This document shows, in pieces, positions 32,869 to 40,590 of a stretch of DNA of 45,961 bases. The notes beneath the pieces were generated by a model. The model did not search any database. It worked only from the letters and a program-made list of their open reading frames with translations, and had not been told where the DNA came from. The DNA comes from Vulcanococcus limneticus LL. Lineage in GTDB: Bacteria; Cyanobacteriota; Cyanobacteriia; PCC-6307; Cyanobiaceae. The position numbers and the translations under genes are program-made. The stretch lies in the NCBI RefSeq assembly GCF_002252705.1, contig NZ_NQLA01000025.1, positions 1 to 45,961 of the forward strand, written 5' to 3'. How positions within the stretch are numbered: position 1 is the stretch's first letter; each line of letters opens with the position of its first letter.

Positions 32869-33589
32869 GACTGCTTGGGTTCGGGACGTTGCGGTGCTGC
32901 CGCCGCCTCCAAGGCCTTGAGCCGTTGGGAGACCTGATCATCCAGAGTGAGCTGATCGAGATCAGCCGCCAGCTTCTCCTGGGGATTCTCAGACAGTTCT
33001 GCCAGGGCTCTGCTGGTCAGGTGGCGACCCTCAACAGCATGCTTAGCCGCCTAAAACTGGAGCGTGCCGAGCCGATGTCGAAATCACTGTTGACCTTGGC
33101 GATGGATTCGAGCGCGGCATTAACCTCGGCCAGGTCTTTCATATTCTGCATATCAGACTTATACTGCTCCAGCTTGATTCGCTCTCGATTCAGCTTGTCT
33201 TTTGATGCAGTGACGAAGACCTCTGCCTGCTGTACTTGCTGATCAAGCGTTGGTAGCAGCGTCTCGATCTGAACTGCACGCGTCATCGCCAGGCGGGCAG
33301 CATCTTCATGACCTGAGCTGAGCGCCAGTTGCGCTTGCTCTTCAAAGGTCTTGAGCTCGTTCGTCTTCTCCTGGTATTTGCTCTTGGCTCTTTCATAGGC
33401 ACCCACTTGCATGGCCACTGCCCTGGCCAGCTGCTGCACTGACTCCTGCATCGACTGCAGCGATTCCTCAGCCACAGCGACAGCCACCTTGCCACCGGCC
33501 TCCACAGGCAGGCCCCAGAGCCATCGCCAGCTGCCCACTATCACGCGACCAGCCCGCTCGCCCATCAGCCAATAGACGAAGCTCTTCAC
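32865..33589 (-). pseudogene. PspA/IM30-like membrane stress protein, frameshifted
   Basis: From GTG 33587-33589 the frame codes 190 residues: an amphipathic N-terminal helix (MGERAGRVIVGSWRWLWGLP), then coiled-coil helices such as VQQLARAVAMQVGAYERAKS, to a TGA at 33017-33019. The last residues of that frame (LSMLLRVAT) are off-family. The next frame over the same DNA then gives a good PspA C-terminus (SRALAELSENPQEKLAADLD, then LTLDDQVSQRLKALEAAA) and ends at 32865-32867, overlapping the PstS-like ATG. A single missing base between 33020 and 33053 restores one gene of about 240 codons. It is either recent loss of function or a sequencing error. Confidence 0.8.
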
Positions 33590-33721
33590 GCCTTGCCGCC
33601 AGCTTCAGGAAGGTTAGGTGGCAGCTGCTGGGACGTCATCGGGGGGTCTGGCCTCAGCCAACGATCGGCCTGGCGTGGAGCAGACAGGTCAGGATGGAGG
33701 CAACCAGCGCGCCTGGACCCC

Positions 33722-34009
33722 ATGGCGACCGATCCTTCCCCATCGCCTCCCCCCTTGGCTTGCGAAAGAGATCTGCCGGCGCTGCGCCACGTCGATGGAG
33801 CTGCCATCCTGCTGCTGCTCCTCGGTTGCCTCACTGGCCTGGTCCTGCTGATCCGTCGGGGTGACGAGGTGCCTAGACCGCAGGCCACTGCCCCCGCTCA
33901 GCAGCCATGGGACAGCCGTGAGGACCTGCGGCAGCGGATCGGAGAACTTGAACAGCGCCTGCTGGACACGGTGCCCCGCTCGATCGAGCAGAAGTATGGG
34001 GATCTCTGA
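33722..34009 (+). CDS. Small single-pass membrane protein, 95 aa
   Basis: The product has a Pro/Ser-rich start, a membrane segment (AAILLLLLGCLTGLVLLIRR, residues about 28-47) and a charged cytoplasmic or periplasmic tail ending in a helix (EDLRQRIGELEQRLLDTVPR). It is divergent from the PspA-like gene with a 132-base gap that must carry both promoters. No family is recognised. Coding use looks real, including a heptad-like pattern in the tail. The proximity to a PspA-like gene suggests a membrane-associated role, as inference. Confidence 0.6.
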   Translation: MATDPSPSPPPLACERDLPALRHVDGAAILLLLLGCLTGLVLLIRRGDEVPRPQATAPAQQPWDSREDLRQRIGELEQRLLDTVPRSIEQKYGDL

Positions 34010-34108
34010 GAATCATCCAGGCCAGGCGACCTGACTTTGCCGGATTAAGGCAAGGCAAGCCTGCGGTGTGCGGACCACCGTTGTTCTGGCCAGCCAATCG
34101 TCGCGTCT

Positions 34109-36049
34109 TTGTCAGCCCTTAGCCCAGTCTTTACTCGGCTTGCGGTGATCGTGCATCAGATTGGACCTGATCGTGAAATCTTCTTGGTGCCTGCTCCCTC
34201 CAGGGATGTGGACTGCAACCTTCGTGAGGAGCTCGAGCGCATCCAGTCCGCGATGCGTCAGATCGAGGACGAGGAGCAGAAGACCCTCGCTGCCGTGGAT
34301 GCCCGCTACCGCGCCAGCGCCCGCAACCTGCTCCACTTCATCGCCTTCCACCGCCACCATCACCCGGGTCTGGAAGCGGCGCTGCGGCAGCGGGGCCTGA
34401 ATTCACTGACGGGGTGCGATCCCCACCTCCAGCAGTCGCTCTCGGCGGTGCTGCGCTGGCTGAGCCCTCGCCAGGGCCACCCGGCCGAGCGCACGGGGCC
34501 GGACCAGCATGAGGGGGAGCTGCTGCTGCAGGCCCACTGCGATCTGCTCTTCGGCCTCGGTGACAGCGCTGATGGCAACCACGACGGTACGGCGATAATG
34601 GTGACGCTCCCCTCCGGAGCCACCCAACATCCCGAACTGATCCGGGAGCTGGTGCTGGCCGGCATGGGTCTGGCCCGGATCAACTGTGCCCACGACGGGC
34701 CAGACACCTGGCGGGATCTCGTGCGACAGGTGCACGCTGTCCGTGCCTGCACCGGTAAAGCCTGCCGGATCGCGATAGACCTTGCTGGCCCCAAGCTGCG
34801 CACCTGGGGTCTGCCCCACCAGGAGGGCGTGATGGATGGGCGTCCGCAGCGCGACCGTCTGGGCCGATTGGTCCGCCCCTTCCGGCTGCTGGCGCTCGAC
34901 GCATCCATCGACGCCCCGATTGACGCGGCCAGCCCAGCGAGCGACGTGGTGGTGGTGCCCGTGGTTGGCTCAGGGCTGCAACAGCTCCAACCTGGGGATC
35001 GGCTGCGGGGCCGTGACGCCTCCGGCCGCTGGCGCGACCTGTTGGTCGTGGAGACCCGCGCCGATGGGGTTCTGCTGAGCTGCAACCAGCGCTGCCGCTT
35101 CATCGCTGGCCTGCGCTTCCAGCAGGAAGGGGGCCTCGCCTCGCTGGAGGTGGCGAATCTCGCCCTCGAACCCGGGCAGTTGCTGTTGCGTCAAGGCGAC
35201 AAGCTGCGTCTCACGTCAACCCCCACAGGCGAACCCGCCTCGGTCGCCTGCAGCCTGCCGGAGGTGTTCGCCCAGCTGAAGGTTGGGGAACGGGTGCTGT
35301 TCGATGACGGCAGGATCGGCGGTGTGATCCACAGCGTCTCCACTGCGGAGGTGGGTGTGACGATCACCCAGGCCCGGCCCCGGGGCAGCCGGCTGCGGGA
35401 CGACAAGGGCATCAACTTCCCAGACAGCGCGCTGAGCCTTCCGGCGCTCACGGGCAAGGACCTCGAGGACCTGGCCTTCGCCACCGAGCATGCCGATCTG
35501 CTGAGTTACTCCTTCGTCAACTGCGCGGCCGACATTGAGGCCCTGGAGATCGCCCTGCGCCGCCTCGGTCGGGAAGATCTGCCGGTGGTGCTGAAGATCG
35601 AGACCCGCCGCGCCTTCCTGGATCTGCCGCGACTGCTGCTGGCGGCGATGCGACGGCCCGCGCCCGTCGGCGTGATGATCGCCCGGGGCGACCTGGCGAT
35701 CGAGTGCGGCTGGGAACACCTGGCGGAGATCCAGGAGGAGATCCTGCGCATCTGTGCCGCTGCCCATGTGCCCTGCATCTGGGCCACCCAGGTTCTGGCT
35801 GCCATGGCCCGGACCGGTCTGCCCACCCGGGCCGAAATCACCGATGCCGCCATGGGGGCCCGGGCGGAGGTGGTGATGCTGAACAAGGGCCCGAACATCA
35901 CCGCCACGGTCCGCACTCTGAAGGACATTGTTGAGCGGACGCACGGCGGCCAGCATGGAGACGGGACGGGGAGCGATCCGCTGCTCTCCTGCCTCTCCTT
36001 CCGTAGCAACTGCATTCCCAGCTCGGTCGGTCTGGCCGGGCAGCCATGA
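34109..36049 (+). CDS. Atypical pyruvate-kinase-like protein with N-terminal extension
   Basis: The first 150 residues are an unfamiliar helical domain. From about residue 165 the TIM-barrel of pyruvate kinase is clear: AIMVTLPSGATQHPELIREL, INCAHDGPDTW, the inserted beta domain, DKGINFPDSALSLPALTGKD and LSYSFVNCAAD. Next come PVVLKIETRRAF with the catalytic Lys, GVMIARGDLAIECGWEHLAE with the metal-binding region, and PTRAEITDAA. The C-terminal allosteric domain of normal pyruvate kinase is missing. The start is TTG 34109; a later GTG (34145 or 34151) is possible. Whether it has kinase activity is uncertain. Its stop overlaps the next gene (ATGA). Confidence 0.75.
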   Translation: MSALSPVFTRLAVIVHQIGPDREIFLVPAPSRDVDCNLREELERIQSAMRQIEDEEQKTLAAVDARYRASARNLLHFIAFHRHHHPGLEAALRQRGLNSLTGCDPHLQQSLSAVLRWLSPRQGHPAERTGPDQHEGELLLQAHCDLLFGLGDSADGNHDGTAIMVTLPSGATQHPELIRELVLAGMGLARINCAHDGPDTWRDLVRQVHAVRACTGKACRIAIDLAGPKLRTWGLPHQEGVMDGRPQRDRLGRLVRPFRLLALDASIDAPIDAASPASDVVVVPVVGSGLQQLQPGDRLRGRDASGRWRDLLVVETRADGVLLSCNQRCRFIAGLRFQQEGGLASLEVANLALEPGQLLLRQGDKLRLTSTPTGEPASVACSLPEVFAQLKVGERVLFDDGRIGGVIHSVSTAEVGVTITQARPRGSRLRDDKGINFPDSALSLPALTGKDLEDLAFATEHADLLSYSFVNCAADIEALEIALRRLGREDLPVVLKIETRRAFLDLPRLLLAAMRRPAPVGVMIARGDLAIECGWEHLAEIQEEILRICAAAHVPCIWATQVLAAMARTGLPTRAEITDAAMGARAEVVMLNKGPNITATVRTLKDIVERTHGGQHGDGTGSDPLLSCLSFRSNCIPSSVGLAGQP

Positions 36050-37131
36050 GAGGCGGCTGTTTGGTGGATGCTCACGCCGTGAGCTTCACGCCTGCGGTCA
36101 TCGGTCTGCTGGCCCTCCCCCTGGCGGGGCTCGCCAGGGCAGACGTCGCTGCCGCCCTGCCCCTTCCCTGCCCAATGACAGCCGGCTGGCAGGTAGACCG
36201 CCAGATCAGCCTCCCCAGGCGCAGCCCTGCTGGCGAAGCGATCGGCGGCTTCTCCGCGGTGCGGTACCACCTCGCCACAGACAGCCTGCTGCTGCTCAGT
36301 GATCTGCCGAGCGGCGCGGTGCTGCGCTGGAGCGGGCTGAGCAGGCCCGGGGGGCTGGATCTGCAGCAGATCACGGCCTTGCGCAGTGGCCCCCGCGAGG
36401 CCCTTCCGGCCGCGCTGGACGGGGAGGGCCTGGTGGTGCTCGGCGACCATTGGTGGGTGGCGAGCGAGGGCCGCCGCAGCCGCGAGCGTCCGCCCCAGCT
36501 GCTGCGCTTCTCCGCCACCAGCGGCGACTTGATCTCAGCCATCGCTTTGCCGGACGCCTGGCAACCCGGCGAGGGCCAGGGGCTGGCCAGCAACGCCGGC
36601 CCCGAATCCCTGCTGCTGCTGGGCAGCGCGGAGCGCTCGCGGCCGCCGGCCCTGCTGATGGCCGCCGAACAGCCCCTGCTGCAGGACCCGCCCCAGCAGG
36701 TGCGGCTGCTGCGCTGGCAGTGGCCGGCCGGCGCCGATCCAGCCCGGGTTGATCCCCAGCCGCAGCCCCAGGGCGCGCTGCTGCTGCCCCACGGGGAGGG
36801 CTGGGGCCTCACCGATCTGCTGGCTCCCGAGCCCGGCCGGCTGCTGGGGCTGTTGCGGCGCTTCGAGCCGCCGGATCGCTGGCAGATCCGCCTGGCGCTC
36901 TACCCGCTGCCGCCGGCCGGCAGCACGGCCCCCGTGCAGGCCCTGGCCCAGTGGGATCTGATCGCCATGGGCCTCAGCCCCGACAACTGGGAAGGGCTGA
37001 GCCTGGGTCCGCCCCTGCCCGACGGTCGCCCCAGCCTGCTGCTGGCGAGCGACGACAACCTCAACCCCCTGCAGGCGAACCGCCTCGCGCTGCTCACCGC
37101 CAACCGCCCCGGTCCCTGCCCCGCCCCGTGA
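36046..37131 (+). CDS. Phytase-like esterase domain protein
   Basis: The 361-residue secreted protein starts with a short basic segment and a hydrophobic signal (FTPAVIGLLALPLAGLARAD). The body resembles the phytase-like/esterase-like beta-propeller family: GEAIGGFSAVRYHLATDSLL, VASEGRRSRERPPQLLRFSA, and GLSPDNWEGLSLGPPLPDGR near the end. Such proteins are tied to phosphate ester or phytate use, but the exact activity is not proven by sequence. It overlaps the pyruvate-kinase-like stop by four bases and the phoX ATG by one base, so all three are coupled. Confidence 0.75.
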   Translation: MRGGCLVDAHAVSFTPAVIGLLALPLAGLARADVAAALPLPCPMTAGWQVDRQISLPRRSPAGEAIGGFSAVRYHLATDSLLLLSDLPSGAVLRWSGLSRPGGLDLQQITALRSGPREALPAALDGEGLVVLGDHWWVASEGRRSRERPPQLLRFSATSGDLISAIALPDAWQPGEGQGLASNAGPESLLLLGSAERSRPPALLMAAEQPLLQDPPQQVRLLRWQWPAGADPARVDPQPQPQGALLLPHGEGWGLTDLLAPEPGRLLGLLRRFEPPDRWQIRLALYPLPPAGSTAPVQALAQWDLIAMGLSPDNWEGLSLGPPLPDGRPSLLLASDDNLNPLQANRLALLTANRPGPCPAP

Positions 37132-39302
37132 TGAACCGCCGCAGCCTGTTGCTTCAGTTGCTCGGCCTCGGGGCCGCCGGGATCGGAGCGGCCACGGTGC
37201 CCGCCCTGGCCGGCTCGCCACGCCGCAACACCGCTGCCGCTGCCGGCCCCCTGCCCTTCAAACCGATCCGGGGACCGATCCCCCTGCCCACCGATGGCCT
37301 CAGCGCTGCCCAGCAGCGCCAGCACTACGCCCGCATCAACCTCGACGACCGGGTTGTGGTGCCCGAGGGCTACCGCAGCGAGCTGCTGCTCAGCTGGGGG
37401 GATCGGCTCGCCCAGGGGCGCTTCGGGTTCAACAACGACTATCTGGCCTTCACGCCGCTGAATCCGGACACGGCCCTGCTGACGGTGAACTTCGAATACA
37501 TCAGCCCCCGGCTCTGGTGCGAGGGCTACGCCGAGGTGATGGGCACCGAGCTGCCCTTCGCGGCCCTGCGGGAGGCGCTGGCCAGCCGTGGCGGCAGCGT
37601 GGATGTGCACACCCTGGCGGCCCAGGATCCCCTGCGGACCCTGGTGCTGGCGGTGGCCACCGCCGCCATGGACGACCTCGGCATCGGCGTGGCGGCCCTG
37701 GTGCGCGATGCGAGCGGCCAGTGGCGCCACCAGAGCGGCCCGCTGGAGCGGCGCATCACCGGCCTGAGCGGCTGGCAGCAGCCTGGCCAGCAGCTGCGCT
37801 GCACGGGGCCGGCCGCCGCCGTATTCAAACGGCGGCAGCGCCTCGGCTACGACGACGGTCTTGGGGATCGGATCATCGGCACCTTCGCCAACTGCGCCGG
37901 CGGCCAGACCCCCTGGGGCACGGTGCTCTCGGCCGAGGAGAACTACCAGACCCATGTGGTGGACCGGGTGTTCGCCGACGGCTCCTCACCCGCCCCGGGC
38001 GAACGCCGCTTCCGCTTCGATGGCGAGCGCCTGGAGGGGCTGGGCAATCCATTCGGCCTGGCCGGCAACAAGTACGGCTGGATGGTGGAGCTGGATCCGC
38101 GGCGCCCCGGGCAGCCGGCCGTGAAACACACCGGGCTGGGCCGCTTCCGCCATGAGGCTGTGGCGGTGCAGGCCCGGGCCGGTGAACCGCTCAGGGTGTA
38201 TTCCGGCTGCGACCGCCACGGCGGACACGTGTACCGCTTCGTGAGCGCCGGGATCGTTCGCGATCCCGCTGACCAGGCCAACTCCAGGCTGCTGGAGCAG
38301 GGGCGGCTCGAGGTGGCCCGGTTCAGCCCCGATGGCAGCGGGCGCTGGATCCCGCTCAGTCCCGACACGCCCCTGGCGCCGATGCGCCCCAGCCACTACG
38401 CCAGTCGTGGCCTTAGCCAGGCCACCCTGCTGCCCCACAGCGACCGGCGCCAACCGGGCGCCGAAGCCCTCGGGAGCGATGAAGCCGTCGACGCCTATCT
38501 GCAGCGCTACCGCACCCTCGCCGACCTCTACCCCGGTACCGGCGAGGAGCGCCTGGGCGCGATCCTGATCGACGCGCACCTGGCGGGCAATGCCGTCGGT
38601 GCCACAGCAGCCGCAAGGCCGGAAGATACCGAGATCGATCCCAGCAGCGGCGATCTGCTGATCACCTTCACCGCCGCCGGCTCCGATGGCGACGGCCGGG
38701 CGGACCCAGCGATCTTCCAGGGCCCCAAGGGTCAGACCAGCTGGCCCTATGGCTGGGTGATGCGTCTGCAGGACGGCGACACCAGCTTCCGCTGGCGGAT
38801 GGTGGCCACCGGCGGCACCCCCTGGCAGGGGGGCATGGGCTTCTCCAATCCCGACAACCTCGCGATCGACAGCCGTGGCAACGTGTGGATGGTCACGGAC
38901 CGAGCCAGCAGCAGCAGCGCCCTGGATGTGTTCGGCAACAACAGCTGCTGGGTGCTGCCGGCCGACGGTCCAGCGGCGGGTGGGGCGGGGCTGTTTGCAA
39001 CCGGGCCGATGGAGTGTGAACTCACCGGGCCGTGCTTTGACACCACGGAAACCACGCTGTTTCTGGCCGTCCAGCACCCCGGGGAAGACAGCGCCACCCA
39101 CCACAGGGGCGAGGAAGAGTTCCAGGCCCACACCTTGAAAAGCCGTGATGGTCAGCCGTTCGAACAGTTGCGCAGGGTGCCTCTGGGTTCGAACTGGCCA
39201 TCCGGTATCCCCGGCCGGAACCCGCGCCCCGGTGTCGTGGCGATCCGCCGGGTGGATGGTGCGGCGCTGCTCGCCCCCGATGCGCGGAAGAGGGAGGTCT
39301 GA
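37131..39302 (+). CDS. phoX: PhoX-type alkaline phosphatase, Tat-exported
   Basis: This calcium/iron phosphatase releases phosphate from organic esters outside the plasma membrane. The 723-residue product begins with a twin-arginine signal (MNRRSLLLQLLGLGAAGIGA). The beta-propeller follows, with NFEYISPRLWCEGY, ANCAGGQTPWGTVLSAEENY (the family's cofactor-binding signature), YGWMVELDPRRPG, KHTGLGRFRHEAV and FSNPDNLAIDSRGNVWMVTD. The length fits PhoX. ATG 37131 shares its A with the upstream stop. It is the third gene in the coupled row with the phytase-like and pyruvate-kinase-like genes, pointing to phosphate scavenging. No convincing Pho box was found before 34109. Confidence 0.93.
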   Translation: MNRRSLLLQLLGLGAAGIGAATVPALAGSPRRNTAAAAGPLPFKPIRGPIPLPTDGLSAAQQRQHYARINLDDRVVVPEGYRSELLLSWGDRLAQGRFGFNNDYLAFTPLNPDTALLTVNFEYISPRLWCEGYAEVMGTELPFAALREALASRGGSVDVHTLAAQDPLRTLVLAVATAAMDDLGIGVAALVRDASGQWRHQSGPLERRITGLSGWQQPGQQLRCTGPAAAVFKRRQRLGYDDGLGDRIIGTFANCAGGQTPWGTVLSAEENYQTHVVDRVFADGSSPAPGERRFRFDGERLEGLGNPFGLAGNKYGWMVELDPRRPGQPAVKHTGLGRFRHEAVAVQARAGEPLRVYSGCDRHGGHVYRFVSAGIVRDPADQANSRLLEQGRLEVARFSPDGSGRWIPLSPDTPLAPMRPSHYASRGLSQATLLPHSDRRQPGAEALGSDEAVDAYLQRYRTLADLYPGTGEERLGAILIDAHLAGNAVGATAAARPEDTEIDPSSGDLLITFTAAGSDGDGRADPAIFQGPKGQTSWPYGWVMRLQDGDTSFRWRMVATGGTPWQGGMGFSNPDNLAIDSRGNVWMVTDRASSSSALDVFGNNSCWVLPADGPAAGGAGLFATGPMECELTGPCFDTTETTLFLAVQHPGEDSATHHRGEEEFQAHTLKSRDGQPFEQLRRVPLGSNWPSGIPGRNPRPGVVAIRRVDGAALLAPDARKREV

Positions 39303-39394
39303 GCCCCGGAGCCGTTGCAGCCCCAGCACGGGCTGCGTAGGTTGATCACAGGGATCCCTGCCCCCATGCGTTCCACGCCTGCGTGGACCCGGAG

Positions 39395-40072
39395 ATGACA
39401 GCAGCCCGCGTGGGTGATGAGTGTGCACCCTCTGGTGCCGATCAGGCCTCCATGGCCCGGCGGCACGCCTGGCTCGGTGCCCTGCGGCAACTGGCCCAGG
39501 CGGATGACCAGATCGACGCGGCTGAGCAGAGCCAGCTTGAGGTGCTGCTGGCGGCTGAACTCCCTGGCGAGAGCCTGGAGCAGCTGCCCCTGCCCGGCGA
39601 TGCAGCCCTCTGCCATCGCCTGGGAATTGGCACCTCGATCGCCGAGGAGTTCCTGCGTAGCGCGGTGATCCTGGCGCTGGCAGACGGCTACCTCAGCGAG
39701 CGCGAGGTGGAGCTGCTGCGCCATTGGAGCCAGCTGCTGGCGGTGGGCGAGGACCTGGTGGGCAAGCTGGAGAGCGATTGCGGCGACAGCCCCAATCCCA
39801 ATCACCACCTACTCGACCCGCTACGCCACTGGCTCGATGCCATCCATCCCCACGACCCGGCGGTGGCCGAGTTGCTGGTGAAGCTGATTCCGGCCCAGTG
39901 CCCATTTGAGCGGGATGTGGTGATTCTGGGCCGCAAGGTGGGCCACATCCCACCGATGTGCAAAGTCAATCCCCTCTATGACGAGCTGATGGGCCTGCGG
40001 TTTCGCTGCCTTTGCTTCCTCGAGGGAGAGGACGTGCCGCCTGCCACGGCAGACCCTACCGCTTATGACTGA
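39395..40072 (+). CDS. TerB-like and Mo-dependent nitrogenase C-terminal domain fusion
   Basis: The product has 225 residues. Residues 20-125 form a helical TerB-like unit (AWLGALRQLAQADDQIDAAE; LALADGYLSEREVELLRHWS). Residues 135-215 match the 'Mo-dependent nitrogenase C-terminal' domain: LDAIHPHDPAVAELLVKLIP, AQCPFERDVVILGRKVGHIP, then PMCKVNPLYDELMGLRFRCL. This domain is common in cyanobacteria that do not fix nitrogen, and no nif genes are here, so the name is misleading; the conserved Cys residues suggest metal or cluster binding. ATG 39395 is chosen; GTG 39383 is in frame. It follows phoX by about 90 bases on the same strand. Confidence 0.8.
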   Translation: MTAARVGDECAPSGADQASMARRHAWLGALRQLAQADDQIDAAEQSQLEVLLAAELPGESLEQLPLPGDAALCHRLGIGTSIAEEFLRSAVILALADGYLSEREVELLRHWSQLLAVGEDLVGKLESDCGDSPNPNHHLLDPLRHWLDAIHPHDPAVAELLVKLIPAQCPFERDVVILGRKVGHIPPMCKVNPLYDELMGLRFRCLCFLEGEDVPPATADPTAYD

Positions 40073-40590
40073 ACGGCAGAACTGGCGGAGGGAGGCGCTG
40101 GGTGTGCGCGCCCGTGGTGGTGAAAGGTCCTTAGCCTCACGGTCAGTTCCTTCTGGGCTGCGACCAAGGGTGGGGTTCCCCTCCGTCTGAGGAATCGCCT
40201 CCGCCAGGGAGACCAGCTCGTGCTCCTTGGAGCGGGCCTTGATCCATCGCTCGATCGGATCAGCAGTCAACGCACCAGTCCGGCTGACTTGCAAAGCCCT
40301 TGAGGCCACCCCGGACCATGAGGAGGGCTGCGCGAAGCCGATCCACAGAGCGCCGGTGGGGCAGGCAGGGGCCCAGGCCTGTGGGTGGTGTCCGTGCTCC
40401 GCCTGAGGCCCTCGCGTGCCGCGCCCCGGATGCTCCCGTTGTCGGGTCGCTACTGGTTCCGTTTTTTGATGTCGCCTGACAGAGGGGGTAGCCAATCCAC
40501 CCGCCCAGATCCCGCCGGAGCCGGGTTGCATGGCCTATGCAGGGGATCGCCTGAGCGTTGTGTCCCACATCACAGGTCAGCGCCGGTTGC
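40073..40590. other. 518-base region without an intact gene
   Basis: No complete gene is supported. On the reverse strand, about 40115-40260 reads as plausible protein (DPIERWIKARSKEHELVSLA followed by EAIPQTEGNPTLGRSPEGTD), which may be a decayed gene or transposase remnant. The run CCGTTTTTTGATG near 40459-40471 could be part of a promoter or terminator. The promoter of the RCK gene should lie at its right end. Confidence 0.35.

Noticed and set aside
33586-33888. Reverse-strand ORF of 100 codons upstream of the PspA-like gene
   Set aside because: Arg/Ser/Pro-rich shadow of the 95-residue membrane protein on the other strand, with no family features.
34010-34108. Pho box before the pyruvate-kinase-like/phytase-like/phoX row
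   Set aside because: No spaced CTTAACC-type direct repeats are visible; only a weak 5-bp hairpin and a CTTAATCC-like string.
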